64,000 bases of DNA, taken from NCBI GenBank assembly GCA_050948665.1, contig JBMNEH010000001.1, positions 2,294,001 through 2,358,000 of the forward strand, given 5' to 3'. Under the pieces are notes generated by a model, which ran no database searches, had not been told where the DNA came from, and saw only the letters and a list, made by a program, of their open reading frames with translations. The position numbers and the translations under genes were made by a program. This document shows, one piece after another, positions 16,514-23,696 of the stretch (its first letter is position 1; every line of letters begins with the position of its first letter). This DNA comes from JBMNEH01 sp050948665 (GTDB taxonomy: Bacteria; Bacillota; Clostridia; Christensenellales; UMGS416).

Positions 16514-17692
16514 TCACGGTTCCCTTAGCCGGCGGTACCAGCCGCGACGGGTATAATCCTCCACCAGCCGCTGATACCGGGCGATATACTTCTCACAGAT
16601 CAGATCCCAGGAAACAGGGATCGTGCGCCGCGCTTCCCGCCCGATGGCGGCGAGGGCGGAGGGATCGGAAAGCGCCTTTTGCAGCACATCCGCCAGGTCC
16701 CGGGGATCGTCCCTGCACAGCAGGCCGTTCACCCCGTCAGCGATCGGCTCGGAAGCGGAGCTGCCCGCCACCGTTACCGACGGAGTGCCCGCGGCGGCGG
16801 CTTCCCGCACCACCATGGGAGCGTTGTCATACAGGGAGGGGAAGACGAACAGGCTGCTTCGCTGATACAGCCCCCGGAGCAGCCGGGCATCGGTAATATG
16901 CCCGGTAAGCAGCACCTGCTTTTCGATGCCCAGCGCCCGCGCCGCGTCGGCAATTTCCCCGGCATGGGGACCCTGTCCCGCCAGCGCAAGCGTATAGGCC
17001 GTCCCCCTTTCGGTCAGCAGGGCGCAGGCCTCCAGTATGCGGCGTATATTCTTTTTCCAGTTCATTTGCCCCACATACAGCAGCAGCGGGCCCTCCCCCA
17101 GGGAGTACGCCGTCTCCGCCGCGGTCACCGCCGCGGGGTCCGCCGGCGGGATATCCATGCCGTTGGGCATCACAACAACATTTTTTGTATAGCCGTAGCA
17201 ACGCAGGGTCTCCGCGGCGTTCTCGCTGACCGCCCAGACCTCGTCGCAGGCTTCGTAAAACTTCACCACGAGCCTGGCCCCGGCCTTCGCCAGAGACGGG
17301 GCTTTCGTCACCTGCAGAAAATCATCGTAATACTTGGAGTGAAAAGATCCCACCAGGGGCAGCCCCCGGCGGAGGGCATAGGAAAGAGCCGACCAACCGG
17401 CGGCAAAGGGATCGTGGGCGTGGATGATATCCAATTCTATCATATTCATCCGGGTATGAAAATGGGTATCAGCCTCGGGGATCCCCAGCTTATAGGGCTG
17501 CCCGATCAGCTTCATCCCCATAAAATCCACCCACTCAAAGGAATACCCGCCGCGAAAGCCGCTGTCAGTCATGGGAGCGATCACATAGCATTCGTTCCCC
17601 ATAACCGACAGGCTCTCCGCCACATTCAGCACCACCCTGCCCACTCCGTCCACCACGGGCAGAAAAGAATCCGTAAACTGCGCGATACGCAT
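16514..17692 (-). CDS. GT4-family glycosyltransferase
   Basis: A 392-residue GT-B fold glycosyltransferase. The N-terminal acceptor domain begins MRIAQFTDSFLPVVDGVGR, and the C-terminal nucleotide-sugar domain has LYVGQMNWKKNI and the retaining-enzyme EX7E region in FPSLYDNAPMVVREAAAAG. N-terminal resemblance is to diacylglycerol glucosyl- and mannosyltransferases of Gram-positive membranes, so synthesis of glycolipid anchors is plausible but unproven. ATG 17692 follows AAAGGGGGG. It is a single gene, pointing towards plsY. Confidence 0.88.
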   Translation of the reverse strand: MRIAQFTDSFLPVVDGVGRVVLNVAESLSVMGNECYVIAPMTDSGFRGGYSFEWVDFMGMKLIGQPYKLGIPEADTHFHTRMNMIELDIIHAHDPFAAGWSALSYALRRGLPLVGSFHSKYYDDFLQVTKAPSLAKAGARLVVKFYEACDEVWAVSENAAETLRCYGYTKNVVVMPNGMDIPPADPAAVTAAETAYSLGEGPLLLYVGQMNWKKNIRRILEACALLTERGTAYTLALAGQGPHAGEIADAARALGIEKQVLLTGHITDARLLRGLYQRSSLFVFPSLYDNAPMVVREAAAAGTPSVTVAGSSASEPIADGVNGLLCRDDPRDLADVLQKALSDPSALAAIGREARRTIPVSWDLICEKYIARYQRLVEDYTRRGWYRRLREP

Positions 17693-17736
17693 CCGACAGC
17701 GTCCCCCCTTTCTCTTTGATATCCTCTGTATATATC

Positions 17737-17763
17737 ATTATACCTCCAAAGGCGTCTTGTCAA
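17737..17763 (-). promoter_or_regulatory. Possible promoter of the GT4 gene
   Basis: TTGACA and TATAAT on the minus strand are both perfect, but the spacing is only 15 bases, so activity is uncertain. Confidence 0.5.
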
Positions 17764-17809
17764 TAACCGGGAGGAGCCGGCATCCGTTTAAGCGGGGACG
17801 AAATCAATC

Positions 17810-17838
17810 TTTACAGTTCACGCCAAAGGTGGTATACT
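17810..17838 (+). promoter_or_regulatory. Promoter of the SDR pair
   Basis: TTTACA-17-TATACT. The expected start near 17845 coincides with the first unit of the tandem leader repeat. Confidence 0.82.
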
Positions 17839-17844
17839 TTTCCA

Positions 17845-17957
17845 CATCGGAAAACGCGCATATCGGCAGGGAAGGTCTTTTCCGTACCGGAAAACGCTTA
17901 GGCAGGCAAGGAGGGTTTCCCGTACCGGAAAACGTTTGGACAGACAAGGAGGATACA
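17845..17957 (+). repeat. Three tandem imperfect 38-40-base leader repeats, each with a Shine-Dalgarno-like core
   Basis: The core CGGAAAACG occurs at 17848, 17888 and 17926 (spacing 40 and 38). Each copy continues as GCAGGGAAGGTCTTTTCC, GCAGGCAAGGAGGGTTTCCC or ACAGACAAGGAGGATACAATG, so each ends in a purine-rich AAGG(AGG) box. Only the last box is followed by the ATG (17958). The array fills the whole untranslated leader from the predicted transcription start. Confidence 0.8.
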
Positions 17958-18683
17958 ATGCAAACCGTATTGATTTCCGGCGCGGACAGGGGCCTGGGCC
18001 TGTGCCTGGCCGCGGGGTTCGCGCGGGACGGCTGGCGGGTCTTCGCGGGACGTTTTAACGACGACTACGGGCTGGCGGACAAGCTGGCGGAAGAATATCC
18101 CGCCGTCGTCACCCCGGTGAAAATGGACGTCTCCAGGCGGGAGGACATATTGGCGGCCTACGCCGGGATCTCCGCGATGACCGACCATTTGGACATGGTC
18201 ATCAGCAACGCCGCTTATATGGGCGGCACCGACACCGCTACCCTGAAGGGCAGCAACCCCATCGACTACGCCCTGCTGGAGTACTCCATGGGAGTCAACG
18301 CCTTCGGCGCGATACAGCTCATGGAGATATTCCTTCCCCTGCTGGACAGGGGAGCCGGGAAGCGCATCTGCTTTATTTCCTCCGAGGTTTCCTCCGTCGG
18401 CCTGATGCGCAGGGACGGCGGCTTCCGCTACACCATGACAAAGACCGCGGTGAACCTGGCCTGCCGCATGCTGTACAACCAGCTGTTCTCTCAGGGCTAC
18501 ACCTTCCGCCTGTACCAGCCCGGCTGGATGAAGCGGATGCTGCCGGACGGCACCCTCGCCGAGGGAGGCGCCCTGGACCCGGCTTTCTCCGCGGAGGAGG
18601 CCATACGCCAGTTCACCGCCGACCGGCCGGACGAGCAGCGCCTGGTATTGACGGACTACATGGCCCGGGAATGGACATTTTAG
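17958..18683 (+). CDS. Short-chain dehydrogenase/reductase
   Basis: A 241-residue classical SDR. The cofactor loop is ISGADRGLGLCLA (TGxxxGxG variant with Ser first), the NAG-like motif is ISNAAYMGG, and the catalytic residues are in CFISSEVSS and FRYTMTKTAVN, which supplies the Tyr-x-x-x-Lys pair. The substrate is not deducible. ATG 17958 follows AAGGAGG at 17946-17952. The second SDR-like gene begins 9 bases after its stop, so the two are cotranscribed and may form a complex. Confidence 0.88.
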   Translation: MQTVLISGADRGLGLCLAAGFARDGWRVFAGRFNDDYGLADKLAEEYPAVVTPVKMDVSRREDILAAYAGISAMTDHLDMVISNAAYMGGTDTATLKGSNPIDYALLEYSMGVNAFGAIQLMEIFLPLLDRGAGKRICFISSEVSSVGLMRRDGGFRYTMTKTAVNLACRMLYNQLFSQGYTFRLYQPGWMKRMLPDGTLAEGGALDPAFSAEEAIRQFTADRPDEQRLVLTDYMAREWTF

Positions 18684-18692
18684 GAGGGAAGC

Positions 18693-19361
18693 ATGGCTTA
18701 CAATATTTATATGACCCGGATCTCCCGGGAATTCGACGCCGCACTGGCCGCCGCGTTTCTGGCGGCGGGGGACAGGGTGTACGCGGGCATGGCGGAGCTG
18801 ACGCCGCCTGAGGGCTGCGTTGTTGTGAACGCTCTGCCCCTGGACACGTTCTCCACCCAACAGGCCATGGCAGGCATCCCCTCCATCGACTGCTTTGTGG
18901 ACACCACCGAGGCGCGGCTGCCCGGGGACGGGGGCAGCATCCGGGAGGGGCTGGATGACACGGCGCTGCGGGAGAGCTTCCGGGCGAACCTGATGGCGCC
19001 GCTGGCGGCGCTGGAGGCGGCGCTGCCCCTTATGGAGAGAAGCGGGATGAAGCGGATCGTGTTTATGAACTCCGCCGACGCCTCGGTCATGTACTCCGCC
19101 GCCACCAGGGGCTTCGGGCACAATATGTCCAAGGCCGCCCTGAACAATGTGCTGATGGTGTGCTTTAACCGGCTGCGTCCCCTGGGCTACACCTTCCGCA
19201 TTTACGACCCCCTGGAGGGGCAGGTCTCCCCATCCGCCGCCGCGGCCGGCGCTTATGTCTACATCACCCGGAACCGCTGCCTGGACGAGCACAACGCCTC
19301 CCGGGACGGGGAAAACACACTGGTCGTCCGGGATGCTCTCGGCCGGGAGCTGCCCTGGTAA
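18693..19361 (+). CDS. Degenerate SDR-like protein paired with an intact SDR
   Basis: A 222-residue protein that follows the SDR fold but has lost its landmarks. The N-terminus (MAYNIYMTRISREFDAALAAAFL) lacks the glycine-rich cofactor loop. The catalytic Ser strand survives as KRIVFMNSADASVMYS, but the Tyr-x-x-x-Lys motif reads HNMSK, with His for Tyr. The parallel phrasing of the end (LRPLGYTFRIYDPLEG against FSQGYTFRLYQPGW upstream) suggests it arose by duplication of the upstream gene. It probably does not catalyse the normal SDR reaction and may be a structural partner. GGAGGGAAGC precedes the ATG at 18693. Confidence 0.75.
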   Translation: MAYNIYMTRISREFDAALAAAFLAAGDRVYAGMAELTPPEGCVVVNALPLDTFSTQQAMAGIPSIDCFVDTTEARLPGDGGSIREGLDDTALRESFRANLMAPLAALEAALPLMERSGMKRIVFMNSADASVMYSAATRGFGHNMSKAALNNVLMVCFNRLRPLGYTFRIYDPLEGQVSPSAAAAGAYVYITRNRCLDEHNASRDGENTLVVRDALGRELPW

Positions 19362-19371
19362 AAAACGACAG

Positions 19372-19395
19372 CTGCCCGGAAAGGGCAGTTTTTTT
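19372..19395 (+). terminator. Rho-independent terminator of the SDR pair
   Basis: A 6-bp stem CTGCCC/GGGCAG with a 5-base loop is followed by seven T. Confidence 0.78.
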
Positions 19396-19470
19396 ATAGG
19401 GGTTCCGCCCCCGCCGCCCTTTAAAAAACAATGCCGTTCTGTTAAAATGGATTCCCTGCGGAGGTGACGG

Positions 19471-20418
19471 ATGGAAAAGAGGATGGAGGCTCTGGCGGCG
19501 GAGGTGAGGGAGCGAAGGCTGTCGGTACGCACGGCGCTGGTGCTCCGGGAGGGGGAGATCATCGCCAGGCGGGACTTTTCGGAGGACGTCCCCCACCCGA
19601 TGTATTCGGTCAGCAAGACCTTCGCCATGATGGAGATCGGCGCGCTGGCGGGAGAGGGGAGGCTTTCCCTCGGGGACAGGCTGGGCAGCCTGCTTCCCGA
19701 GGCCCGGGGCACATTATGGCGGGACACCACGGTGGAGCAGCTGCTGACAATGACCACGGGACACGGCGCCTGTCCCCTGGCGGCGGTAAATTTCAAGGGG
19801 GACCTGATGTCCCTGTTCGTTTCCGCGCCCCGGGTTTATCCCGCCGGCAGCCGCTTTACCTATAACAACGGGGCGGTCTACGCGCTGTCCCGCATCGCCG
19901 GGCGGATCACCGGGCGGAGCCTGCTGGAGGAATTGACCGACCGGGTCTTTGCGCCCCTGGGCATCGGACGCCCGCGGTGGGAAGCGGACGGCGCCGGACA
20001 TACCCTGGGCTTTACCGGCCTGTACCTGACGGCGGAGCAGCTTTCCCGGGCGGGCCGGCTGCTGCTGCAGGGCGGGCTATGGCAGGGGCAGCGGCTGCTG
20101 CCCGCCGCCTTTCTCCGGGAGGCCATGACAAAGCGGACGGAGACAGCCCATGTGGCCGACGACTGGGCAACGCCGGACAGCCGGGCGGGCTACGGCTACT
20201 GCCTGTGGATGAACCGGGTCCCCGGCAGCTGCCGGATGGACGGGCTGCTGGGGCAATACTGCGTGCTGCTGCCGGAGGAGAGGGCGGCCGTCGTCTATGT
20301 ATCGGATGAGACAAGGGATATGCTGGGGATACTGTCGCTGACCTGGAAGTACCTGCTGCCGGGGCTGCGGAGGGAACCGGCCCGGAAGGGGGTCCCCGGG
20401 GAATGCCGGGGCGTCTGA
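19471..20418 (+). CDS. Serine hydrolase of the beta-lactamase/penicillin-binding-protein fold
   Basis: A 315-residue member of the class C beta-lactamase-related family. The nucleophile motif SxxK is SVSK (S46, K49), and the second motif Y-x-N is in FTYNNGAVYAL near residue 131. The third (H/K-x-G) is less clear, around MDGLLGQYCVLLPE. There is no signal peptide, so it is probably a cytoplasmic esterase or peptidase rather than a secreted resistance enzyme. ATG 19471 follows GGAGGTGA. Confidence 0.85.
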   Translation: MEKRMEALAAEVRERRLSVRTALVLREGEIIARRDFSEDVPHPMYSVSKTFAMMEIGALAGEGRLSLGDRLGSLLPEARGTLWRDTTVEQLLTMTTGHGACPLAAVNFKGDLMSLFVSAPRVYPAGSRFTYNNGAVYALSRIAGRITGRSLLEELTDRVFAPLGIGRPRWEADGAGHTLGFTGLYLTAEQLSRAGRLLLQGGLWQGQRLLPAAFLREAMTKRTETAHVADDWATPDSRAGYGYCLWMNRVPGSCRMDGLLGQYCVLLPEERAAVVYVSDETRDMLGILSLTWKYLLPGLRREPARKGVPGECRGV

Positions 20419-20431
20419 CCCGGGCTTTCCC

Positions 20432-20460
20432 TTGCGCGGAACGCCGGCGCATGGTATGAT
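20432..20460 (+). promoter_or_regulatory. Probable promoter of the DUF3795-VOC / dnaD / dnaI operon
   Basis: TTGCGC-17-TATGAT, 34 bases before the ATG at 20495. Confidence 0.65.
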
Positions 20461-20494
20461 AAAGCAAGCATCAAAAAAACAACCGGAGGATATC

Positions 20495-21208
20495 ATGACA
20501 GAGAAAATGGGCTGCTGCGGCCTGGACTGCGGCGATTGTGATTACAGGGAACAGACGGAGTGCGGCGGCTGTCAGGAATCCGGCGGACAGCCCTTCCACG
20601 GCGAGTGCAAGACCGCGAAATGCTGCCTGGCCCGGGGCCTGCGCCATTGCGGGGAATGCGACGATTTCCCCTGCTCCCTGGTGAAGGGCAACGCCTTCCA
20701 CCCGGAACACGGGGACAACGGAGGCATGCTGATCCGGCTGGCCAACGCGGCCGGCAAACCCATACTCGGTACCAACCTCATCTGCCAGATCGGCCTGGTC
20801 TGCCGGGATGTGGAGGCCGCCGCCGCGGCCTGGGCGAAGCTGCTGAGCGTTCCGACGCCGAAGATCATACAGTCCGGCAAAATAGAGGACTCCCGGGCGG
20901 AGCTGTGGGGCAATCCCTGCCCTGCCCGCTGCAAACAGGCCTTCTTTAACTGCGGACAGGTACAGATCGAGCTGATCCAGCCGGATGATGAGCCCTCGGT
21001 CTGGCGGGATATTATGGAAGAGCGGGGAGAGGGACTGCACCATATCGCCTTTGATATCAAGCAGGGCATGAAGGAAACCTGCGCCATGCTGTCCACCCTG
21101 GGGTGGCCGGTCATGCAGAAGGGAGAGTATACCGGCGGACGGTACGCCTATATCGACGCGCGGAAGGATCTCAAGCTGATACTGGAGCTGTTGGAGAACG
21201 ATTCATGA
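20495..21208 (+). CDS. Fusion of DUF3795-type cysteine-rich domain and VOC-fold domain
   Basis: A 237-residue two-domain protein. Residues 1-75 match the DUF3795 pattern: CCGLDCGDC, ECGGCQ, CKTAKCC, CGECDDFPC, a likely metal- or cluster-binding module. Residues about 92-235 form a VOC (glyoxalase/methylmalonyl-CoA epimerase-like) domain: GLVCRDVEAAAAAWAKLL, then VQIELIQPDDEPS, GLHHIAFDI and YIDARKDLKLILELLE, including His and Glu positions that usually bind metal. Each family is known alone; I do not recall this fusion as common. It heads an operon with dnaD- and dnaI-like genes, overlapping the next by 4 bases (ATGA). Start ATG 20495 follows CCGGAGGA. Confidence 0.85.
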   Translation: MTEKMGCCGLDCGDCDYREQTECGGCQESGGQPFHGECKTAKCCLARGLRHCGECDDFPCSLVKGNAFHPEHGDNGGMLIRLANAAGKPILGTNLICQIGLVCRDVEAAAAAWAKLLSVPTPKIIQSGKIEDSRAELWGNPCPARCKQAFFNCGQVQIELIQPDDEPSVWRDIMEERGEGLHHIAFDIKQGMKETCAMLSTLGWPVMQKGEYTGGRYAYIDARKDLKLILELLENDS

Positions 21209-22644
21209 AGGTGAGCTTTGCGCCGGGGCAGGAGACATTCCTCTCCACCCCGGTGGAAAATATGTTTATCAATGAGGCGATGGCCTCCGCGCCCGGCGAC
21301 TTTGTCAAGGTATACCTATATGGGCTGATGCTGTGCAGCTATCCCGCGATGGGGGCGGTCAACCCGGAGGAGATGGGCATGGCGCTGAACCTGACCCCGG
21401 ATATCGTGCGGGAGGCCTTCGCCTACTGGAACCGGCACTGCCTCGTGCGCATCGTGTCGGAGGAGCCCTTCTCCCTGGAATACCTGTCCGTTCAGCAGAA
21501 TATGCGTCAGGCGCGGATGTCCCTGCAGATGTACCGGTATGAGGAGTTCTTCCGCCGGCTGCGGGCGCTGCTGGGCGACCGCATGCTGACCCGGGGCGAA
21601 CAGGAAAAGATCTACGACTGGCTGGAAAACCTGAAGCTGGAGGAGGACGCGGCGCTGGCGCTGTTGGAGCTGGGGATGCGCCGGGGAAAGAGCCGCGGGC
21701 TGGTAGCCTATTGCGACGAGATCGCCCATTCCTGGGCGGAGCAGGGGATCACCACCGGAGCAAAAGCCAGGGAGAAACTGGCGGAGGAGGACGCGGACCA
21801 CGCGCTGGCGCGGCAGGTCCTGGCCTATTGGCGGATGAACCGTCCGGCGACCCTGCGGGAACTGGACTATTGCCGGAAATGGCTGCGGGAATGGGGTTTG
21901 GAAACCGCCGCCGTGCTGGCGCAGCTGGAACGGATCAACCCCTCCCGCCCCACCTTCGGTTACCTGGACAGAGCACTGGACAGTCTCCGGAAGAAAGCCC
22001 TCACGGGAGAGGAAGCCGCCCGGAAGCTGGACGCTGAGGAAACGGAAACACGGGAGCTGCGGGAGGTGTTCTCCCAGCTGGGATACTACGGCGCGCTCGC
22101 CCCGGCGCTGCGCGAGCTGTACAGGGAATGGCGGGGGCTGGGCTTTGACAGCCGGGTGCTGGCGGAGGTCGCCCGGGAGATGAGCAGCCGCACCAACCGG
22201 CCGGAGGACCTGGACACCAAGCTCCGGGATATGGCCGCACGGCAGATCATTACGCCGGAGGATCTGGATGCCCGGAAGGCCGCCCTGGAAAAGGCCGGAG
22301 AGGCCTTCGCTCCGCTGATCCGCCTGTGGCGGGAGGAACGGGAGCCCCGGAACAACGAGAAGACGCGTATGCTGTCCTGGCAGGAAAAGGGCTACGACCC
22401 GGCGCTGATCGAGGCCGCCGCCCGACGCTGCGGAGGGGTAAGAAACCGGCTGGCCGCCATGGACAAGCTGCTGGCGGAATGGCGGGAAAAAGGCCTTACC
22501 CCCCAGCAGGCGTTGGCGGAGGCGCCGGCACCGGCCGCCGCGGGACGCGGATTGCCCGGCGTGCACTTCGCGAACGAAAGAACGGAATCGGAAGACCCGC
22601 CGGATTATGACTGGCTGACAGAGGAACCCCATGAGAAGAAATGA
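21205..22644 (+). CDS. DnaD-domain replication initiation protein
   Basis: A 479-residue protein with an N-terminal DnaD/DnaB-like winged-helix region (residues about 1-110, FINEAMASAPGDFVKVYLYGLM) and two C-terminal DnaD_DnaB_II repeats (one around YDWLENLKLEEDAALALLELGM, another around ITPEDLDARKAALEK and YDPALIEAAARRCGGVRNRL). This arrangement is typical of the Clostridial DnaD-like gene next to the helicase loader. It likely bridges DnaA or PriA to helicase loading. The ATG at 21205 overlaps the previous stop. The 3' end overlaps dnaI by 14 bases, indicating tight coupling. Confidence 0.88.
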   Translation: MKVSFAPGQETFLSTPVENMFINEAMASAPGDFVKVYLYGLMLCSYPAMGAVNPEEMGMALNLTPDIVREAFAYWNRHCLVRIVSEEPFSLEYLSVQQNMRQARMSLQMYRYEEFFRRLRALLGDRMLTRGEQEKIYDWLENLKLEEDAALALLELGMRRGKSRGLVAYCDEIAHSWAEQGITTGAKAREKLAEEDADHALARQVLAYWRMNRPATLRELDYCRKWLREWGLETAAVLAQLERINPSRPTFGYLDRALDSLRKKALTGEEAARKLDAEETETRELREVFSQLGYYGALAPALRELYREWRGLGFDSRVLAEVAREMSSRTNRPEDLDTKLRDMAARQIITPEDLDARKAALEKAGEAFAPLIRLWREEREPRNNEKTRMLSWQEKGYDPALIEAAARRCGGVRNRLAAMDKLLAEWREKGLTPQQALAEAPAPAAAGRGLPGVHFANERTESEDPPDYDWLTEEPHEKK

Positions 22645-23590
22645 TCGTATACGGGAGATCCTGCGCAGTATGGAGCAGGAAAGGCTGATGGCGGAGGCGG
22701 ACGCCTACCGGGCAAAGCAGGCTTTCCTGGCCGCCCATCCGGAGCTGCTGGCAGCCAGGCGGGCGATGGCCTCGGCTTATGCCTCCGCCGCCCGTTCCGC
22801 CGCCGGGGAAGCCCAAAGAACTGCAGCAGGAGAAGCGGAGGACGCCTATCACCGGCTGTTCACGGAGGTCTGTGAGAGGGAGGGAGTAACGGCGGACAGC
22901 TTTGCTCCCGGCGTACGCTGCCCGCGCTGCGGGGACACCGGGCGTCTCCCGGAGGGCGGGCTGTGCGGCTGCGTGAGCAACCGGTTGGCAGCCGAGGCGC
23001 GGCAGACTTATTCCGTGGACGGCGAAAAAACCTTTTCCGCCTTCAGCGAGGACATCTTTGACGACGATGTGAAGATCCGCCTTTCCAAGACGGCGGCGCT
23101 TACCCAAAGGGAGCTGATGCGCCGGGTGCGGGACTTCTGCCGGGGACTCTGCGAGGCTTTCCCCGAGGGCGTCATCAAATCCCTGGTGCTGGAGGGCGGC
23201 GCCGGGCTGGGAAAAACCTTCCTCCTCCACTGTATGGCCAACGCGTTTATCGATAAAAGCGTCGCCGTGGTCCTATGCGACAGTTACGGCATCAATCAGG
23301 CGGCGCTGGACCGGGAGGACGGGGAACGGCTGGACTCCCTCTGGACGGTGCCTGTGCTGCTGGTGGACGACCTGGGCGCCGAACCCCTGCTGCAGAAAAT
23401 AACCGGGGAAACCCTTTTCACCCTGCTGAACCGGCGGCAGAATGACGGGCTGACCACCGTGTTCTCCACCAACCTTACCCGGGATGAGCTGCGCGAGCGG
23501 TACGGAGAAAGGTTCACCTCCCGGCTGGGAGACAGGGAAACCGCCCGCTGGCTCCGGCTGGAGGGCAGCGATATACGAAGAAGAGGATAG
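22631..23590 (+). CDS. DnaC/DnaI-family replicative helicase loader
   Basis: A 319-residue AAA+ ATPase. The N-terminal half is helical with a cysteine cluster CPRCGDTG...CGC near residues 97-115, like the zinc site of Bacillus DnaI. The ATPase half has Walker A GGAGLGKT (189-196), Walker B VLLVDDLGAEP, and sensor motifs in TVFSTNLTRDELRERYGERFTSRL. It would load the DnaB-type helicase. It overlaps the preceding dnaD gene, consistent with a loading complex. IstB transposition proteins share this ATPase, but no transposase adjoins. Confidence 0.92.
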   Translation: MRRNDRIREILRSMEQERLMAEADAYRAKQAFLAAHPELLAARRAMASAYASAARSAAGEAQRTAAGEAEDAYHRLFTEVCEREGVTADSFAPGVRCPRCGDTGRLPEGGLCGCVSNRLAAEARQTYSVDGEKTFSAFSEDIFDDDVKIRLSKTAALTQRELMRRVRDFCRGLCEAFPEGVIKSLVLEGGAGLGKTFLLHCMANAFIDKSVAVVLCDSYGINQAALDREDGERLDSLWTVPVLLVDDLGAEPLLQKITGETLFTLLNRRQNDGLTTVFSTNLTRDELRERYGERFTSRLGDRETARWLRLEGSDIRRRG

Positions 23591-23624
23591 AAAAACATGC
23601 CGGCAGGGATATCGCCGGAATGCG

Positions 23625-23663
23625 GACAGGCCGCCGGAGAGGTTTTCGGCGGCCTGTCATTTT
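23625..23663 (+). terminator. Terminator hairpin after the dnaI-like gene
   Basis: A perfect 12-bp stem (GACAGGCCGCCG/CGGCGGCCTGTC) with a 10-base loop is followed by ATTTTG, a short T-run. Confidence 0.65.
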
Positions 23664-23696
23664 GATATCCGGTAACGGGCGGGATAATGGAGAAAA

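Noticed and set aside
17845..17957. Tandem leader repeat as a CRISPR or integration array
   Set aside because: Only three diverged copies without distinct spacers, located in a leader; no cas or integrase gene nearby.
17898..19796. A 632-codon minus-strand frame
   Set aside because: It is antisense to the two SDR genes and crosses their promoter-proximal region; no domain is recognisable.
22631..23590. IstB-type transposition helper
   Set aside because: The ATPase family is shared, but the zinc-type cysteine cluster and overlap with dnaD indicate the replication loader; no transposase is adjacent.
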